Positions 18,942 through 32,542 of a stretch of 64,000 nt of DNA are shown here, piece by piece. This stretch comes from Brevundimonas sp. GTDB lineage: Bacteria; Pseudomonadota; Alphaproteobacteria; Caulobacterales; Caulobacteraceae. Positions within the stretch are counted from its first letter, which is position 1. Each line of letters begins with the position of its first letter. Location: the NCBI RefSeq assembly GCF_027487935.1, contig NZ_JAIYCP010000024.1, positions 1-64,000 on the forward strand, in the 5' to 3' direction. The translations under genes and the position numbers were made by a program. The notes beneath the pieces are model-generated. The model saw nothing but the letters and a program-made list of their open reading frames with translations, had not been told where the DNA came from and did not search any database.

Positions 18942-19151
18942 CCTTGTCATCCCGGAATCGCCGAAGGCGATATCCGGGACGGCTTGCGATGCTGCGTGCT
19001 CCTCCCGGAAGCCGCCAAGCGGCTGTCCGGGAGAAGGGTGGGGATGTGTCCGGCTGTCTCCCGGCTCAGCCCTGAAGGGCTGTCCGGGAGTATGGAGGTG
19101 TGCGCGCGGCCCGTCCCGGCTCTTCGCTTCGCTTCGGCCGGGATGACAAGG
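18942..19151. repeat. Dispersed palindromic repeat with nested hairpins, copy C
   Basis: A roughly 210-bp element between the divergent hutU and hutG genes. Outer arms are CCTTGTCATCCCGG at 18942 and CCGGGATGACAAGG ending at 19151. Inside are two smaller hairpins, each opened by CTCCCGG and closed by GTCCGGGAG, at about 19003-19034 and 19060-19092. The outer arms share TCATCCCGG with copies A and B, but the inner content is different. Since this is the only upstream region for both hut transcription units, the promoters must lie in or beside it. Confidence 0.75.
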
Positions 19152-19195
19152 ACGGCGGCCTTCTCCCGTGCGGTAAGAAGGGGTTATGTGGGCGG

Positions 19196-20083
19196 ATGAC
19201 AGACTCAGAAGCCCTTCGCTGGACCAGTCTCGCCGACCTCGTCGGACACCATCCCGACGCCCCCGTCGCCCTGATCGGCGCGGGATTGAACGAGCGGTCG
19301 CTGACGCCGGGGCGATGTGACCTCGGGCCGAAGGCGTTCCGGGCCGTGCTGCCGCGGTTCTCGACCTATGATGTCGAGACCGGAGAGACGCTGGATGTCC
19401 CGGTGCATGACGCGGGCGATCTGGCGCTGAAGGCGGTCACCCCGGCTGACGCCTTCGGGCCCGTGCGCGATGCGGTGGCGGCACAGGCGAGGCGCGGGCT
19501 GACGGTGCTGATCGGCGGCAACAACGCCATCACCCGGCCGGGTGTGCACGGCCTCGGCCTGGCGCGGACGGGGCTGCTGACGCTGGACGCCCATTTCGAC
19601 CTGCGTGACACCGACCAGGGCCTGACCAACGGCAATCCGGTGCAGGCGCTGCTGGAGGACGGGCTGGCGGGCGAGCGGATCAGCCAGATCGGCCTGGCAC
19701 CCTTCGCCAACACCTGGCGGGCGCATGAAAAGGCGAAGGCGGCGGGGATTTCGGTGCGAACGGCGCGGGAATGCCGCGACGCAGGGCTGGCGTTGGTGGT
19801 CGCTCAGGAGCTGGAGCGGCTATCGGGGCTGTGTGAGGTCATCTATGTCGATTTCGACATCGATGTGATCGACCGCAGCCAGTGGCCCGCCTCGCCGGGC
19901 GCGCGGCCGGGCGGGGTGTCCGTGCAGGACTTCTTCGAGGCGACGCGGGTGATCGGAGCGCATCCGAAGGTGCGGGCGGTGGACCTGACCGAATATGACC
20001 CGTCGCTGGAGATCGGCGACCTCGGCTCGCTGACGGCGGGGCGGTGGTTCTGCGAACTGCTGGCGGGGTTTCAGGGGCGATGA
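19196..20083 (+). CDS. hutG: Formimidoylglutamase (arginase-family HutG)
   Basis: Last step of the short histidine pathway: N-formimidoyl-L-glutamate to glutamate and formamide. The 295-residue product is a Mn-dependent ureohydrolase with the three metal-binding motifs [16 protein letters not shown] and DFDIDVID. The start at 19196 is preferred; the longer frame from 19100 begins inside the palindromic repeat. Its stop overlaps the hutI start (ATGA), giving tight coupling. With hutH, hutU and hutI all present, the complete four-enzyme route to glutamate is encoded here. The substrate is assigned from context and could in principle be formylglutamate. Confidence 0.9.
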   Translation: MTDSEALRWTSLADLVGHHPDAPVALIGAGLNERSLTPGRCDLGPKAFRAVLPRFSTYDVETGETLDVPVHDAGDLALKAVTPADAFGPVRDAVAAQARRGLTVLIGGNNAITRPGVHGLGLARTGLLTLDAHFDLRDTDQGLTNGNPVQALLEDGLAGERISQIGLAPFANTWRAHEKAKAAGISVRTARECRDAGLALVVAQELERLSGLCEVIYVDFDIDVIDRSQWPASPGARPGGVSVQDFFEATRVIGAHPKVRAVDLTEYDPSLEIGDLGSLTAGRWFCELLAGFQGR

Positions 20084-21297
20084 GCCGCGCGGACAGGCTG
20101 ATCACCGACTGCCGCCTCGCCACCATGGCTGAGGGCGGTTCGGCCTATGGCGCGATCGAGGACGGGGCGCTGCTGGTGCGGGACGGGCGGATTGTCTGGG
20201 CCGGGGCGCGGGGCGACCTGCCGGCGCATGAGGCGGCCACCATCGACCGGCTGGGCGGGCGCTGGGTCACGCCGGGGCTGGTCGACTGCCATACCCATCT
20301 GGTGTTCGGCGGCGACCGCTCGGGCGAGTTCGAACAGCGGCTGGGCGGGGCCACCTATGAGGAGATCGCGCGCGCCGGGGGCGGCATCGTGTCCTCCGTG
20401 GCCGCGACGCGGGCAGCGTCGGAGGATGCGCTCCATGCGTCAGCGGTCGCGCGGCTGGCCGGGCTGAAGGCGACGGGGGTCACCACGGTCGAGATCAAGT
20501 CGGGCTACGGGCTGGATCAGGACAGCGAGCTGAAGATGCTGCGTGTCGCGCGGCGGATCGGGCGCGAGGCGGGGGTGCGGGTGCGCACCAGCTATCTGGG
20601 CCTGCACGCCGTGCCACCGGAGTGGAAGACGGACCGGGGGCGGTATGTCGATCTGGCGGTGGACCAGATCCTGCCCGCCGCCCATGCCGAGGGGCTGGTC
20701 GATGCCGTCGACGCCTATTGCGAGCCGATTGCCTTCTCGACCGAAGAGGTCGCGCGGCTGTTCGACAGGGCGAAGGCGCTGGGCCTGCCGGTCAAGCTGC
20801 ACGCGGACCAGCTGTCGGACGGCGGCGGGGCGGCGCTGGCGGCGAGATATGGTGCGCTGTCGGCGGACCATGTCGAACACACGAACGCGGCCGGGGTGCA
20901 GGCGATGGCGGCGGCGGGGGTGGTTGCGGTGCTGTTGCCGGGGGCCTGGCTGATGCTGCGCGAGACCGTGCTTCCGCCGATCGATCCGTTCCGGCGGCAC
21001 GGGGTCGCGATGGCGGTGGCGACGGACTGCAATCCGGGCACCTCGCCGGTCGCCTCGATGACGGCGGCGATCAATCTGGCCTGCGTCCAGTTCCGCCTGA
21101 CGCCCGAAGAGGCGCTGGCCGGGGCGACGCGGATCGCGGCGCGGGCGCTGGGGCTGGAAGCCGAGGTCGGCACGCTGGAGGCCGGCAAGGCCGCCGATCT
21201 GGCGGTCTGGGACATCGAACGGCCGGCTGAGCTGGCCTACTGGCTGGGCAAGCCTCTGCTGGCGAAGCGGATGGTGGCCGGGGTCTGGGACGTCTGA
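20080..21297 (+). CDS. hutI: Imidazolonepropionase
   Basis: Third enzyme of histidine catabolism: hydrolyses 4-imidazolone-5-propanoate to N-formimidoyl-L-glutamate. The 405-residue amidohydrolase-superfamily protein has the metal-binding [47 protein letters not shown] and the final metal ligand region [11 protein letters not shown]. The ATG at 20080 overlaps the hutG stop and has AGGGG just upstream, which decides the start. No HutC-type repressor gene lies next to the cluster. Confidence 0.96.
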   Translation: MSRADRLITDCRLATMAEGGSAYGAIEDGALLVRDGRIVWAGARGDLPAHEAATIDRLGGRWVTPGLVDCHTHLVFGGDRSGEFEQRLGGATYEEIARAGGGIVSSVAATRAASEDALHASAVARLAGLKATGVTTVEIKSGYGLDQDSELKMLRVARRIGREAGVRVRTSYLGLHAVPPEWKTDRGRYVDLAVDQILPAAHAEGLVDAVDAYCEPIAFSTEEVARLFDRAKALGLPVKLHADQLSDGGGAALAARYGALSADHVEHTNAAGVQAMAAAGVVAVLLPGAWLMLRETVLPPIDPFRRHGVAMAVATDCNPGTSPVASMTAAINLACVQFRLTPEEALAGATRIAARALGLEAEVGTLEAGKAADLAVWDIERPAELAYWLGKPLLAKRMVAGVWDV

Positions 21298-21301
21298 GGC
21301 C

Positions 21302-21904
21302 TCAGTCGCGCCAGGTCGTCTTCGCCGCGACATCCGGACGGGGGCGTTCCAGCGGCGGCTCGGCCAGGGTTCCGATATGGATGAAGCCCGCGACCCGCTC
21401 GCCCGCGCCGACACCGAACAGGGCCAGGGCCTCCGGGTCATAGCTGTACCAGTCGGTGATCCAGCTGGCGGCATAGCCCAGCGCATTGGCCGCGTGTTCC
21501 AGGTTCATGCAGACGGCGCCGGCGGAGAGCTGCTGCTCCCATTCCGGCACCTTGTGGCCGATGACGGGGGCGGAGAGCACCAGAAGGGTCAGGGGCGGGG
21601 CGGTCAGTTTGGACAGGACCTTGGCGGCCTTGCCCGGATCGGACTGCCGGGCGGCCAGCGGGGTCAGGGCGGCGGCGAGGGCGGCGCGGCTCTGTGGGCC
21701 CAGGACCACGAACCGCCAGGGAAACAGCTTGCCATGGTCCGGCGTGCGGGCGCCGAGCAGCAGGATGCGCTCGATCTCCGCCCGGGTCGGGCCGGGCGCG
21801 GCCAGCGACTGGGCCGATGCCGAACGGCGCCGCGCGAGGCGGTCCTGCATTTCGGCGGACGGAACGGGCAGGGGGAGGGCGGCTCCCAGATCGGCGTCGG
21901 TCAT
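21302..21904 (-). CDS. Nitroreductase family protein (YdjA-like)
   Basis: A 200-residue FMN-dependent oxidoreductase of the nitroreductase superfamily. The R(R)SASAQSL N-terminal FMN-binding region, LGARTPDHGKLFPWRFVVLG, EWEQQLSAGAVCMNLEHAANALGY and a C-terminal GFIHIGT match the short YdjA-like class. It probably reduces nitro, quinone or enone substrates with NAD(P)H; the physiological substrate is unknown. It converges with hutI (four bases between stops) and diverges from the NUDIX gene. Confidence 0.87.
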   Translation of the reverse strand: MTDADLGAALPLPVPSAEMQDRLARRRSASAQSLAAPGPTRAEIERILLLGARTPDHGKLFPWRFVVLGPQSRAALAAALTPLAARQSDPGKAAKVLSKLTAPPLTLLVLSAPVIGHKVPEWEQQLSAGAVCMNLEHAANALGYAASWITDWYSYDPEALALFGVGAGERVAGFIHIGTLAEPPLERPRPDVAAKTTWRD

Positions 21905-21950
21905 GGGCCAGACCTAGTCGCGCGCGGGCCGGTGCGCCATACCCGGGGCC

Positions 21951-22601
21951 ATGAGCGACTCTCACAAAGCCTTCGACGAAGACCGCCCGCTGCCCGGGTG
22001 GGACGACGGGACCGACCGGCCGCCGCCGTGGCGGGACGCGGGTTCGAGCGTGATGTTCGAAAACCCCTGGCTGCAGATGACCCGGCACGACGCGACCGCG
22101 CCGACCGGCGTCAAGGCGGACTATGTGGTGATGCGGCCGCGCAACCTGTCGGTCGGGGTGCTGCCGGTGCATGCGGACGGCACGGTGACCCTGGTGGGCC
22201 AGCAGCGGTTCGCCCTGATGAACTGGTCGTGGGAAATGCCCGAGGGCGGGGCGCCGTTCGACGAGGATCCGGTCGAGGGCGCGCGCCGGGAGCTGGCCGA
22301 GGAGGCCGGGCTGGCGGCGGCGCACTGGCGGCCGGCCTACAAGGCCGAGATGAGCAATTCCGTCACCGACGAGCGGGCCATGGCCTGGATCGTCTGGGGT
22401 CTGGCCCCCGTGCCGGTTGCGCCGGATCCGACCGAGATCATCCGCGTCGTCCGCGTGCCGTTCGGCGATCTGCTGCGCGAGATCGGAACCGGGGCGATCC
22501 GGGACATGTTCACCCTGGCGACGGCATTGCGGGCCTACCATATGGCGCGCGAAGGCGAACTGCCGCCCGAACTGGCGAAGGCCATGCTGTCGGGCGTATG
22601 A
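21951..22601 (+). CDS. NUDIX hydrolase
   Basis: A 216-residue NUDIX-fold pyrophosphohydrolase. The NUDIX box is complete: GGAPFDE followed by seven residues and RELAEEAGL. The protein is longer than minimal NUDIX enzymes and has the ADP-ribose-pyrophosphatase-like layout with a strand-rich N-terminus (FENPWLQMTRHD, YVVMRPRNLSVGVLPV), so a nucleoside-diphosphate-sugar substrate is possible, but that is inference. It precedes cysE by about 20 bp on the same strand. Confidence 0.88.
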   Translation: MSDSHKAFDEDRPLPGWDDGTDRPPPWRDAGSSVMFENPWLQMTRHDATAPTGVKADYVVMRPRNLSVGVLPVHADGTVTLVGQQRFALMNWSWEMPEGGAPFDEDPVEGARRELAEEAGLAAAHWRPAYKAEMSNSVTDERAMAWIVWGLAPVPVAPDPTEIIRVVRVPFGDLLREIGTGAIRDMFTLATALRAYHMAREGELPPELAKAMLSGV

Positions 22602-22621
22602 TCCGGTCGAAGGAGCCCTCA

Positions 22622-23443
22622 ATGCCGAAGCTCGAAATCGTCTCACGACGCCCCGACGGCTGGTCCCACCTGCGCGCCTCCGCCGAGGCTGCGACCCGGG
22701 ACGAGCCGCATCTGGCGTCCCAGATGAGCGCGGTCATCCTCGCCCACGCGGATCTGGCCAGCGCCCTCAGCTTCCAGATCGGGCGCAAGCTGGGCGACAG
22801 CGAACTGGGACCGATGAGCGTGCGCGAGGTCTGCCGCGACGCCTTCGCCGCCGACCCGTCCATTGTCGCCGCCGCCGAGGCCGATCTGCAGGCCGTGGCC
22901 GAGCGCGATCCGGCGATCAAGACGCTGTTGCAGCCCTTCCTCTATTTCAAGGGATTCCAGGCGCTGCAGGCCTGGCGGGTGTCGCACTGGCTCTGGACCC
23001 AGGGCCGCGAGACCCTGGCCTTCCACTTCCAGAGCCGCATCTCCGAACTGTTCCAGGTCGACATCCATCCGGCGGCGAAGCTGGGGTCGGGCCTGTTCCT
23101 CGATCATGGCACCGGCATCGTCATCGGCGAGACGGCGGTGGTCGGCGATGAGGTGTCGATGCTGCATGCCGTGACCCTGGGCGGCACCGGTGCCGAGCGC
23201 GGCGACCGGCATCCCAAGATCGGCAAGGGCGTGCTGCTGGGTGCCGGGGCCAAGGTGCTGGGCAACATCACCGTCGGTGACTACGCCAAGGTGGCCTCGG
23301 GCTCGGTCGTGCTGAAAGACGTGCCCGCCGGCTGCACCGTCGCCGGCGTGCCCGCGCGGCTGGTCAACTGTCCGACCGACGCGACCCCGGCGCGGACGAT
23401 GGACCATACGCTGGCCGACATGGTCTATGACTTCGTCATCTGA
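22622..23443 (+). CDS. cysE: Serine O-acetyltransferase
   Basis: Makes O-acetyl-L-serine from serine and acetyl-CoA, the committed step to cysteine. The 273-residue product has the helical N-terminal domain (SAVILAHADLASALSFQIGRKL) and the left-handed beta-helix acetyltransferase domain with IHPAAKLGSGLFLDHGTGIVIGE (catalytic His), HAVTLGGTG, HPKIGKGVLLGAGAKVLGNI and the AGVPARLV end. AAGGAG eight bases before the ATG at 22622 settles the start. It probably shares a transcript with the NUDIX gene. Confidence 0.95.
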   Translation: MPKLEIVSRRPDGWSHLRASAEAATRDEPHLASQMSAVILAHADLASALSFQIGRKLGDSELGPMSVREVCRDAFAADPSIVAAAEADLQAVAERDPAIKTLLQPFLYFKGFQALQAWRVSHWLWTQGRETLAFHFQSRISELFQVDIHPAAKLGSGLFLDHGTGIVIGETAVVGDEVSMLHAVTLGGTGAERGDRHPKIGKGVLLGAGAKVLGNITVGDYAKVASGSVVLKDVPAGCTVAGVPARLVNCPTDATPARTMDHTLADMVYDFVI

Positions 23444-23505
23444 CCTTCCCCTCGCGGACGGCTTTCTCTAGGGTCCGCGCGAAATTCGAGAACAAGGGCT
23501 TACCC

Positions 23506-23718
23506 ATGAACACCGCCGACATGAAGCGCGTCGAGACGCACCTGAAGCGCACCTTCAACACCGGCGGCATCATTCTGAAGCCGCGCGGCAAGCCCAATGA
23601 CTCCTGCGAGGTCTATGTGGGTGACGAGTTCATCGGCGTCGTCTTCGAGGACGAGGACGAGGCCGGCAGCTTCATGTTCGAGATGGCCATTCTCGCGGAA
23701 GACCTGCCGCAGGACTGA
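23506..23718 (+). CDS. DUF3126 family protein
   Basis: A 70-residue acidic cytoplasmic protein that matches the short alphaproteobacterial DUF3126 family: an N-terminal helix (MKRVETHLKRTFN), RPRGKPNDSCEVYVGDEFIGVV-type strands and an acidic C-terminus (EDEDEAGSFMFEMAIL). AGGG about eight bases upstream supports the start. It follows cysE by 62 bp and ends just before a strong hairpin. Function is unknown. Confidence 0.88.
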   Translation: MNTADMKRVETHLKRTFNTGGIILKPRGKPNDSCEVYVGDEFIGVVFEDEDEAGSFMFEMAILAEDLPQD

Positions 23719-23745
23719 TCGGTCCGGCGCGCGCCGCGCACGAAA

Positions 23746-23775
23746 AAGCGCCGGTGGAGCGATCCACCGGCGCTT
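23746..23775. terminator. Bidirectional terminator hairpin
   Basis: A perfect 13-bp stem, AAGCGCCGGTGGA and its complement, with a GCGA loop. It is flanked by A residues on the left and a T-rich stretch on the right, so it can terminate both the rightward DUF3126 transcript and the leftward transcript of the H1-like gene. It lies between the two convergent stops. Confidence 0.85.
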
Positions 23776-23796
23776 CGTCGTTTCAGGTCGTGACGC

Positions 23797-24360
23797 CTAC
23801 TTCGTGCCGAAGATGAACCGGCCGAGCGCGGCGAAGAAGCCCTTGCTCTCGGCAGGCTTGGCAGCGGCCGGAGTGGGCACCGGTGCGGGCGCCGGGGCCG
23901 CAGCCGGAGCGGCGGGCTTCGGAGCCGGGGCCGGAGCGGCGGCGGCCGGTTTGGCGGCCGGCTTTGCAGCGGCCTTCGGCGCGGCCTTGGCGGCGGGTTT
24001 CTTCACGGCCGGCTTGGCGGCGGGCTTGGCAGCAGCTTTGGGAGCAGCCTTGGCCGCGGGCTTGGCGGCGGCCTTCGGCGCAGGCTTGGCGACCGGTTTG
24101 GCAGCGGGCTTGGCAGCCGGTTTCGCGGCAGCCTTCGGAGCAGCCTTCGGAGCAGCCTTCGGAGCAGCCTTGACCGCGGCGGGCTTGGCTGCGGCCTTCG
24201 GCGCGGCCGGCTTGGCAGCGGGCTTAGCGGCGGGCTTTGCAGCCGGTTTTGCAGCGGCTTTCGGCGCGGCGCTCGACTTTGCCGCCGGTTTCGGCTTGGA
24301 AGCAGCGGGCGCTGCTTTCGGTTTGGCAGCCGCCTTAGGCTTGGATGGTGCTTTGGCCAT
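23797..24360 (-). CDS. Ala/Lys/Pro-rich histone H1-like repeat protein
   Basis: A 187-residue protein, almost wholly degenerate repeats of AAKPAAKP, PKAAPKAA and related units up to about residue 155, then an Ala/Pro stretch (PAPAPKPAAPAAAPAPAPVP) and a short non-repetitive tail with the aromatic-rich GFFAALGRFIFG. The body resembles bacterial histone H1-like and PAKKA-type nucleoid proteins that bind DNA through lysines. The tail is amphipathic and could instead tether it to membrane or a partner. The start at 24360 has a G-rich ribosome-binding site and drops an unrelated 25-residue extension. The repeat also produces long false frames on the opposite strand. Confidence 0.75.
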   Translation of the reverse strand: MAKAPSKPKAAAKPKAAPAASKPKPAAKSSAAPKAAAKPAAKPAAKPAAKPAAPKAAAKPAAVKAAPKAAPKAAPKAAAKPAAKPAAKPVAKPAPKAAAKPAAKAAPKAAAKPAAKPAVKKPAAKAAPKAAAKPAAKPAAAAPAPAPKPAAPAAAPAPAPVPTPAAAKPAESKGFFAALGRFIFGTK

Positions 24361-24454
24361 GAATTCCCCGACCCCTCGGTTCGATTGGTTGATGCCGGCA
24401 CCCGTGAGAACACCAGCGCCTGCCTTGATTCGCAATGATAGCGGTGTTTGAGAA

Positions 24455-25324
<870 letters not shown>

Positions 25325-25340
25325 GGCCACGCAACGCAGT

Positions 25341-25399
25341 CTCCCTCCTCATGAAGGGGAGGGAGAACACGACAGCGACCCTCCCCATGACGGGGAGGG
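25341..25399. repeat. Two adjacent CCCTCC/GGAGGG palindromes
   Basis: Two short hairpins in the 93-bp gap between prmA and the aminopeptidase gene: CTCCCTCC...GGAGGGAG at about 25341-25365, and CCCTCCCC-ATGAC-GGGGAGGG at 25379-25399. They are near copies of each other and look like small REP-type units. They may act as a terminator for prmA. Confidence 0.6.
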
Positions 25400-25417
25400 A
25401 AATGCTATGCCTCACCC

Positions 25418-27229
25418 ATGCGCCAGTCCTTCGATGAAACCACCGATCCGTCCTTCGGGGCCAGACACCTTCCCCGCGTCCGCGCCAGGATGGCCGAGCA
25501 GGGGCTCGACGGGCTGCTGGTCCCGCATGAGGACGAGCATCAGAACGAATATCTGCCGGCCGCCAACGACCGGCTGGCATGGCTGAGCGGCTTTACCGGC
25601 TCGGCCGGGGCGGGCGTGGTGATGACGGACCGGGCGGCGGTGTTCGCCGACGGCCGCTATACCGTGCAGGTCCGGGCCCAGGTCGATGCGGCGCAGTTCG
25701 AGATCCTCGACCTCGTGGAGGGCGGCGTGCCGGCCTATCTGGAGCGCGCGCCCAGGGGTTCGGTGATCGGCTATGATCCGCGTCTGCACAGTCCGGATGC
25801 GCTCGCCACGCTGAAACGCGCGGCGAAGAAGGCCGGGGCGGAGATGCGGCCGGTCGATCCGAACCCGCTCGATCTGGCCTGGGCCGACGAACGCCCGGAG
25901 CAGCCGACCGCACCGGTGGTGCCGCACGAGGACCGCTACAGCGGTGAAACCAGCGTCTCCAAACGCGCGCGCATCGGCGAGGCCGTGGCGAAGGCCGGGG
26001 CCGAGGCGGCGGTGCTGACGGCACCGGCCTCGCTAGCCTGGCTGTTCAACATCCGCGGCGGCGACGTGATCCGGACCCCCCTGCCGCTGGGGCAGGCGGT
26101 GGTGAGGGCCGACGGCACGGCCCAGCTGTTCCTCGATCCGCGCAAGGTGACCAATGAACTGCCCGGCTGGCTGGGCGATGCGGTGACTCTGGAGGCTCCG
26201 GCTGCCCTGGACGCTGCGCTGGACGCCCTCTCGGGCCAGAAGGTGCTGGTCGATCCGGGCCAGTCGTCGGCCTGGTATTTCGACCGGCTGGAGGCTGCGG
26301 GCGCGACCGTGGTGCGCGGCATGGACCCCTGCACCCTGCCGCGGGCCTGCAAGAATCCGGTCGAGATCGAGGGCACGCGTCAGGCCCATATCCGCGACGG
26401 CGCGGCCCTGACCCGCTTCCTGCACTGGGTCGATACGGTGGGGCAGGCGACCCTGCCGGACGAGCGCCAGATCGCCGAGGCGCTGGAGGGGTTCCGCGAG
26501 GCCACCGGGGCGCTGAAGGACTTGTCGTTCGACACCATTGCGGGCTGTGGGCCCAACGGCGCCCTGCCGCACTACAAGCCGGTGACCCGCACCATCCGCC
26601 GGATGGAGAAGGGCAGTCTGCTGCTGGTGGATGGCGGCGGCCAGTATCTGGACGGCACGACCGATGTCACCCGCACCATGGCCGTGGGTGAGCCGACGGC
26701 GGACCAGCGGCGCATGTTCACCCTGGTGCTCAAGGGCCATATCGCCATGGCCGTGGTGCGCTTCCCCGTCGGCACGACCGGGTCCCAGCTGGATGCCATG
26801 GCGCGCCTGCCGCTGTGGATGGCCGGCCATGACTATGACCACGGCACCGGCCATGGCGTCGGTAGCTATCTGGGCGTCCACGAAGGCCCGCAGCGCATCG
26901 CCAAGGCCGGCAACACCCAGCCCCTGCTGACCGGGATGATCCTGTCCAACGAGCCCGGCTACTATCGCGAAGGCCACTGGGGCATCCGCATCGAGACCCT
27001 GCAGGTGGTCATGCCACCGACGCCGATCCCCGGTGGCGAGCGCCCGATGCACGGGTTCGAACAGCTGACGCTCGCGCCGCTGGACCGCAGGCTGATCGAC
27101 GTCGAACTGCTGACGTCGGAGGAGCGCGCCTATGTCGACGCCTACCATGCCGAGGTGCTGGCCAAGGTCGGGCCGCTGCTGGACGGCGAGGTGCTGGACT
27201 GGCTGAAGGCGCAGGCCGCGCCGCTCTGA
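25418..27229 (+). CDS. pepP: Aminopeptidase P family protein (Xaa-Pro aminopeptidase, M24B)
   Basis: A 603-residue three-domain Xaa-Pro aminopeptidase of the long type (two creatinase-like N-terminal domains, about 1-310, then the pita-bread M24 domain). Metal ligands are visible in [19 protein letters not shown] (two Asp), [14 protein letters not shown] (His), SNEPGYY (Glu) and [10 protein letters not shown] (Glu). It removes N-terminal residues that precede proline. The N-terminus reads [21 protein letters not shown], as in alphaproteobacterial homologues. No signal peptide is seen, so it is predicted cytoplasmic. Confidence 0.92.
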   Translation: MRQSFDETTDPSFGARHLPRVRARMAEQGLDGLLVPHEDEHQNEYLPAANDRLAWLSGFTGSAGAGVVMTDRAAVFADGRYTVQVRAQVDAAQFEILDLVEGGVPAYLERAPRGSVIGYDPRLHSPDALATLKRAAKKAGAEMRPVDPNPLDLAWADERPEQPTAPVVPHEDRYSGETSVSKRARIGEAVAKAGAEAAVLTAPASLAWLFNIRGGDVIRTPLPLGQAVVRADGTAQLFLDPRKVTNELPGWLGDAVTLEAPAALDAALDALSGQKVLVDPGQSSAWYFDRLEAAGATVVRGMDPCTLPRACKNPVEIEGTRQAHIRDGAALTRFLHWVDTVGQATLPDERQIAEALEGFREATGALKDLSFDTIAGCGPNGALPHYKPVTRTIRRMEKGSLLLVDGGGQYLDGTTDVTRTMAVGEPTADQRRMFTLVLKGHIAMAVVRFPVGTTGSQLDAMARLPLWMAGHDYDHGTGHGVGSYLGVHEGPQRIAKAGNTQPLLTGMILSNEPGYYREGHWGIRIETLQVVMPPTPIPGGERPMHGFEQLTLAPLDRRLIDVELLTSEERAYVDAYHAEVLAKVGPLLDGEVLDWLKAQAAPL

Positions 27230-27287
27230 CCTTGCGCAAGGCGGTCGGGGCCCCGACCTCAGCCCATCTACTGACAGGAATACGCCC

Positions 27288-30646
<3,359 letters not shown>

Positions 30647-30772
30647 CTAGCATCGCCCGGCCGGGTTTCGAGGCCTGCTGTCGGATGGCTGTCACAGAAT
30701 CCCGTATCACAGCGAGTCATGCTGACACCGTGCCGTCGCTCCGCTAGCGTCTGCCGATTCCCTGGAGTTCCC

Positions 30773-31753
30773 ATGCGTCACGCCCGTCTTCTCGCCCTGT
30801 CGACCGCCCTCGGCGGGGCCCTGCTGCTTTCGGCCTGCGGCAGTCTGTTCGGGTCGGAGGCGTCACCGCCGGCTGCAACGGTCGCGCCGGCACCTTCGGC
30901 GATGCATGTCCAGTTGCTGGAGGATGTGCGAATCCTCTCCACCGACGCCATGCAGGGTCGCGACACCGGCGCGCCGGGCGGGGAGATGGCGCGCAACTAT
31001 ATCGTCGGCCGGCTGGACGGGCTGGGCGTCGTCGCCCCGCCGATGGGCCGGCTGCAGCCCTGGGAAATGCAGGGCCGCACCCGCGCCGGGCCCCGGACCT
31101 TCAATGGCGTCAATATCATCGGATTGATCCCGGGCACCCGGGTGACCGACCGCTACATCGTCGTGACCGCCCACTATGACCATGTCGGCGTCAATGCCGA
31201 GGGTCAGGTGTTCAACGGGGCCGATGACAACGCCTCGGGCGTCGCCACCATGCTGGCGCTGGCGGCCGATCTGAAGCGTCAGGCCCCGGAGCACAGCGTG
31301 CTGATCGTGGCCCTCGACGGCGAGGAGCGCGGGCTTCTGGGCGCCCGGCATTTTGTCGAGGCCCCGCCGATGCCGCTCGAAGCGATCACCATGAACCTGA
31401 ATTTCGACATGACGGCGCGGGCCGAGACCGACGGCAAGCTGTGGGTTACGGGCACCTACCAGCACCCGAACTTCCGGCCGATCCTGGAAGGCATTCCGGC
31501 CAATGGGGCGGTCGCCCTGGCCTTCGGCAAGGACACGCCGCAGGACACCGGCGAGGACAATTGGGTCGAGGCCTCGGACCATGCAGCCTTCTACCGGGCC
31601 CAGGTGCCGTTCCTTTATCTGGGTGTGAACTACCATCCCGACTACCATCGGCCGTCGGATGATTTCGAGAAGATCACGCCCTCGGTCTTCATCAGTGCGA
31701 CCGAACTTTCGATCGCGGCCTTCAGGGCTCTGGACCGCAGCCTGGATCGCTAG
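30773..31753 (+). CDS. M28 family peptidase lipoprotein
   Basis: A 326-residue zinc aminopeptidase exported as a lipoprotein: signal sequence ending in lipobox LLSAC (Cys at about residue 22). Metal ligands are visible in TAHYDHVG (His), NGADDNASG (Asp), LDGEERGLLGARHF (catalytic Glu pair), NFDMTAR (Asp) and YHRPSDDFEKI (His). This is the standard M28 two-zinc arrangement. The ATG at 30773 has GGAG five bases upstream; a far longer open frame upstream is antisense to ligA and is not real coding sequence. Probable role: periplasmic peptide trimming. Confidence 0.92.
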   Translation: MRHARLLALSTALGGALLLSACGSLFGSEASPPAATVAPAPSAMHVQLLEDVRILSTDAMQGRDTGAPGGEMARNYIVGRLDGLGVVAPPMGRLQPWEMQGRTRAGPRTFNGVNIIGLIPGTRVTDRYIVVTAHYDHVGVNAEGQVFNGADDNASGVATMLALAADLKRQAPEHSVLIVALDGEERGLLGARHFVEAPPMPLEAITMNLNFDMTARAETDGKLWVTGTYQHPNFRPILEGIPANGAVALAFGKDTPQDTGEDNWVEASDHAAFYRAQVPFLYLGVNYHPDYHRPSDDFEKITPSVFISATELSIAAFRALDRSLDR

Positions 31754-31849
31754 AATCTGATCCTGTCGGCGGCGCGACTGCCGGTCGCACAAATCCTGCT
31801 TGAATTTGTCACGTTTCGGTCGTCTGGTCCGGCGCAGGGAGGCGACTTC

Positions 31850-32482
31850 ATGACGGCCACAGACCGACCGAACCTGGACCTTGCGACGGTCCAGCGAATC
31901 CGCAAGCTCGCCGTCCTTCTGGCCCTTGTGGGGCTCGTGGGTCTGGCATCGGTCACCCAATCCATCGGCGGCGTCGACAGTGACTGGCACGAGCACGTGG
32001 AGTCCGTCGGCCTTGTCGCCATGGTCTTCTCGATCGTCGGCCGGGCCTGGTGCTCGCTGTATATCGGGGGCCGCAAGAAGGCCGAGATCGTCGACCGCGG
32101 GCCCTATTCCATCACCCGCAACCCCCTCTATGTCTTCAGCTTCATCGGGGCCTTCGGGATCGGGGCGCAGAGTGGCAGTGTCACCATCGGCCTCGGCTTC
32201 GTCCTTGCCGCCATGGCGGTCTTCTACATGACGGTCCGGCGTGAGGAGGCTTTTCTCGAGCAGGAGTTCGGGGCCGTCTATGCCGCCTACAAGGCCCGCA
32301 CACCGCGTTTCTGGCCGCGCCCCTCGCTCTGGCGCGATGAAGAGCTGCTGACCATCCGGCCGGACCTGTTTCTGACGACGATCCGCGACGGACTGATGTT
32401 CCTGGTGGCCATACCGGTGTTCGAGCTGGTCGACTTCGGCCAGATGTCGGGATGGCTGCACGTCGTCGCCAACCTGCCCTGA
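31850..32482 (+). CDS. ICMT/PEMT-like integral membrane methyltransferase
   Basis: A 210-residue membrane protein of the isoprenylcysteine carboxyl methyltransferase/phospholipid methyltransferase family. There are about four membrane helices, then the conserved RGPYSITRNPLYVFSF block and the later RREEAFLEQEFGAVYAAYKA-type SAM-binding region followed by RFWP. GGGAGG eight bases upstream fixes the start. Bacterial members methylate lipids or small molecules; the acceptor here cannot be told. It sits between the M28 peptidase and a small lipoprotein on the same strand. Confidence 0.88.
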   Translation: MTATDRPNLDLATVQRIRKLAVLLALVGLVGLASVTQSIGGVDSDWHEHVESVGLVAMVFSIVGRAWCSLYIGGRKKAEIVDRGPYSITRNPLYVFSFIGAFGIGAQSGSVTIGLGFVLAAMAVFYMTVRREEAFLEQEFGAVYAAYKARTPRFWPRPSLWRDEELLTIRPDLFLTTIRDGLMFLVAIPVFELVDFGQMSGWLHVVANLP

Positions 32483-32542
32483 CGGTGGACAGCCGCACCG
32501 CGGCGTGATGCGGTCGAAGGCCCGGCTTCAATGAGGATGGCC

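Noticed and set aside
21377..22621. In-frame extension upstream of cysE
   Set aside because: It crosses the nitroreductase (antisense) and NUDIX genes; cysE has its own strong ribosome-binding site at 22622.
23597..24451. Rightward Ala/Gly-rich 284-residue frame
   Set aside because: It is the complement of the Lys/Ala/Pro repeat gene and crosses the terminator hairpin; repeats generate such frames on both strands.
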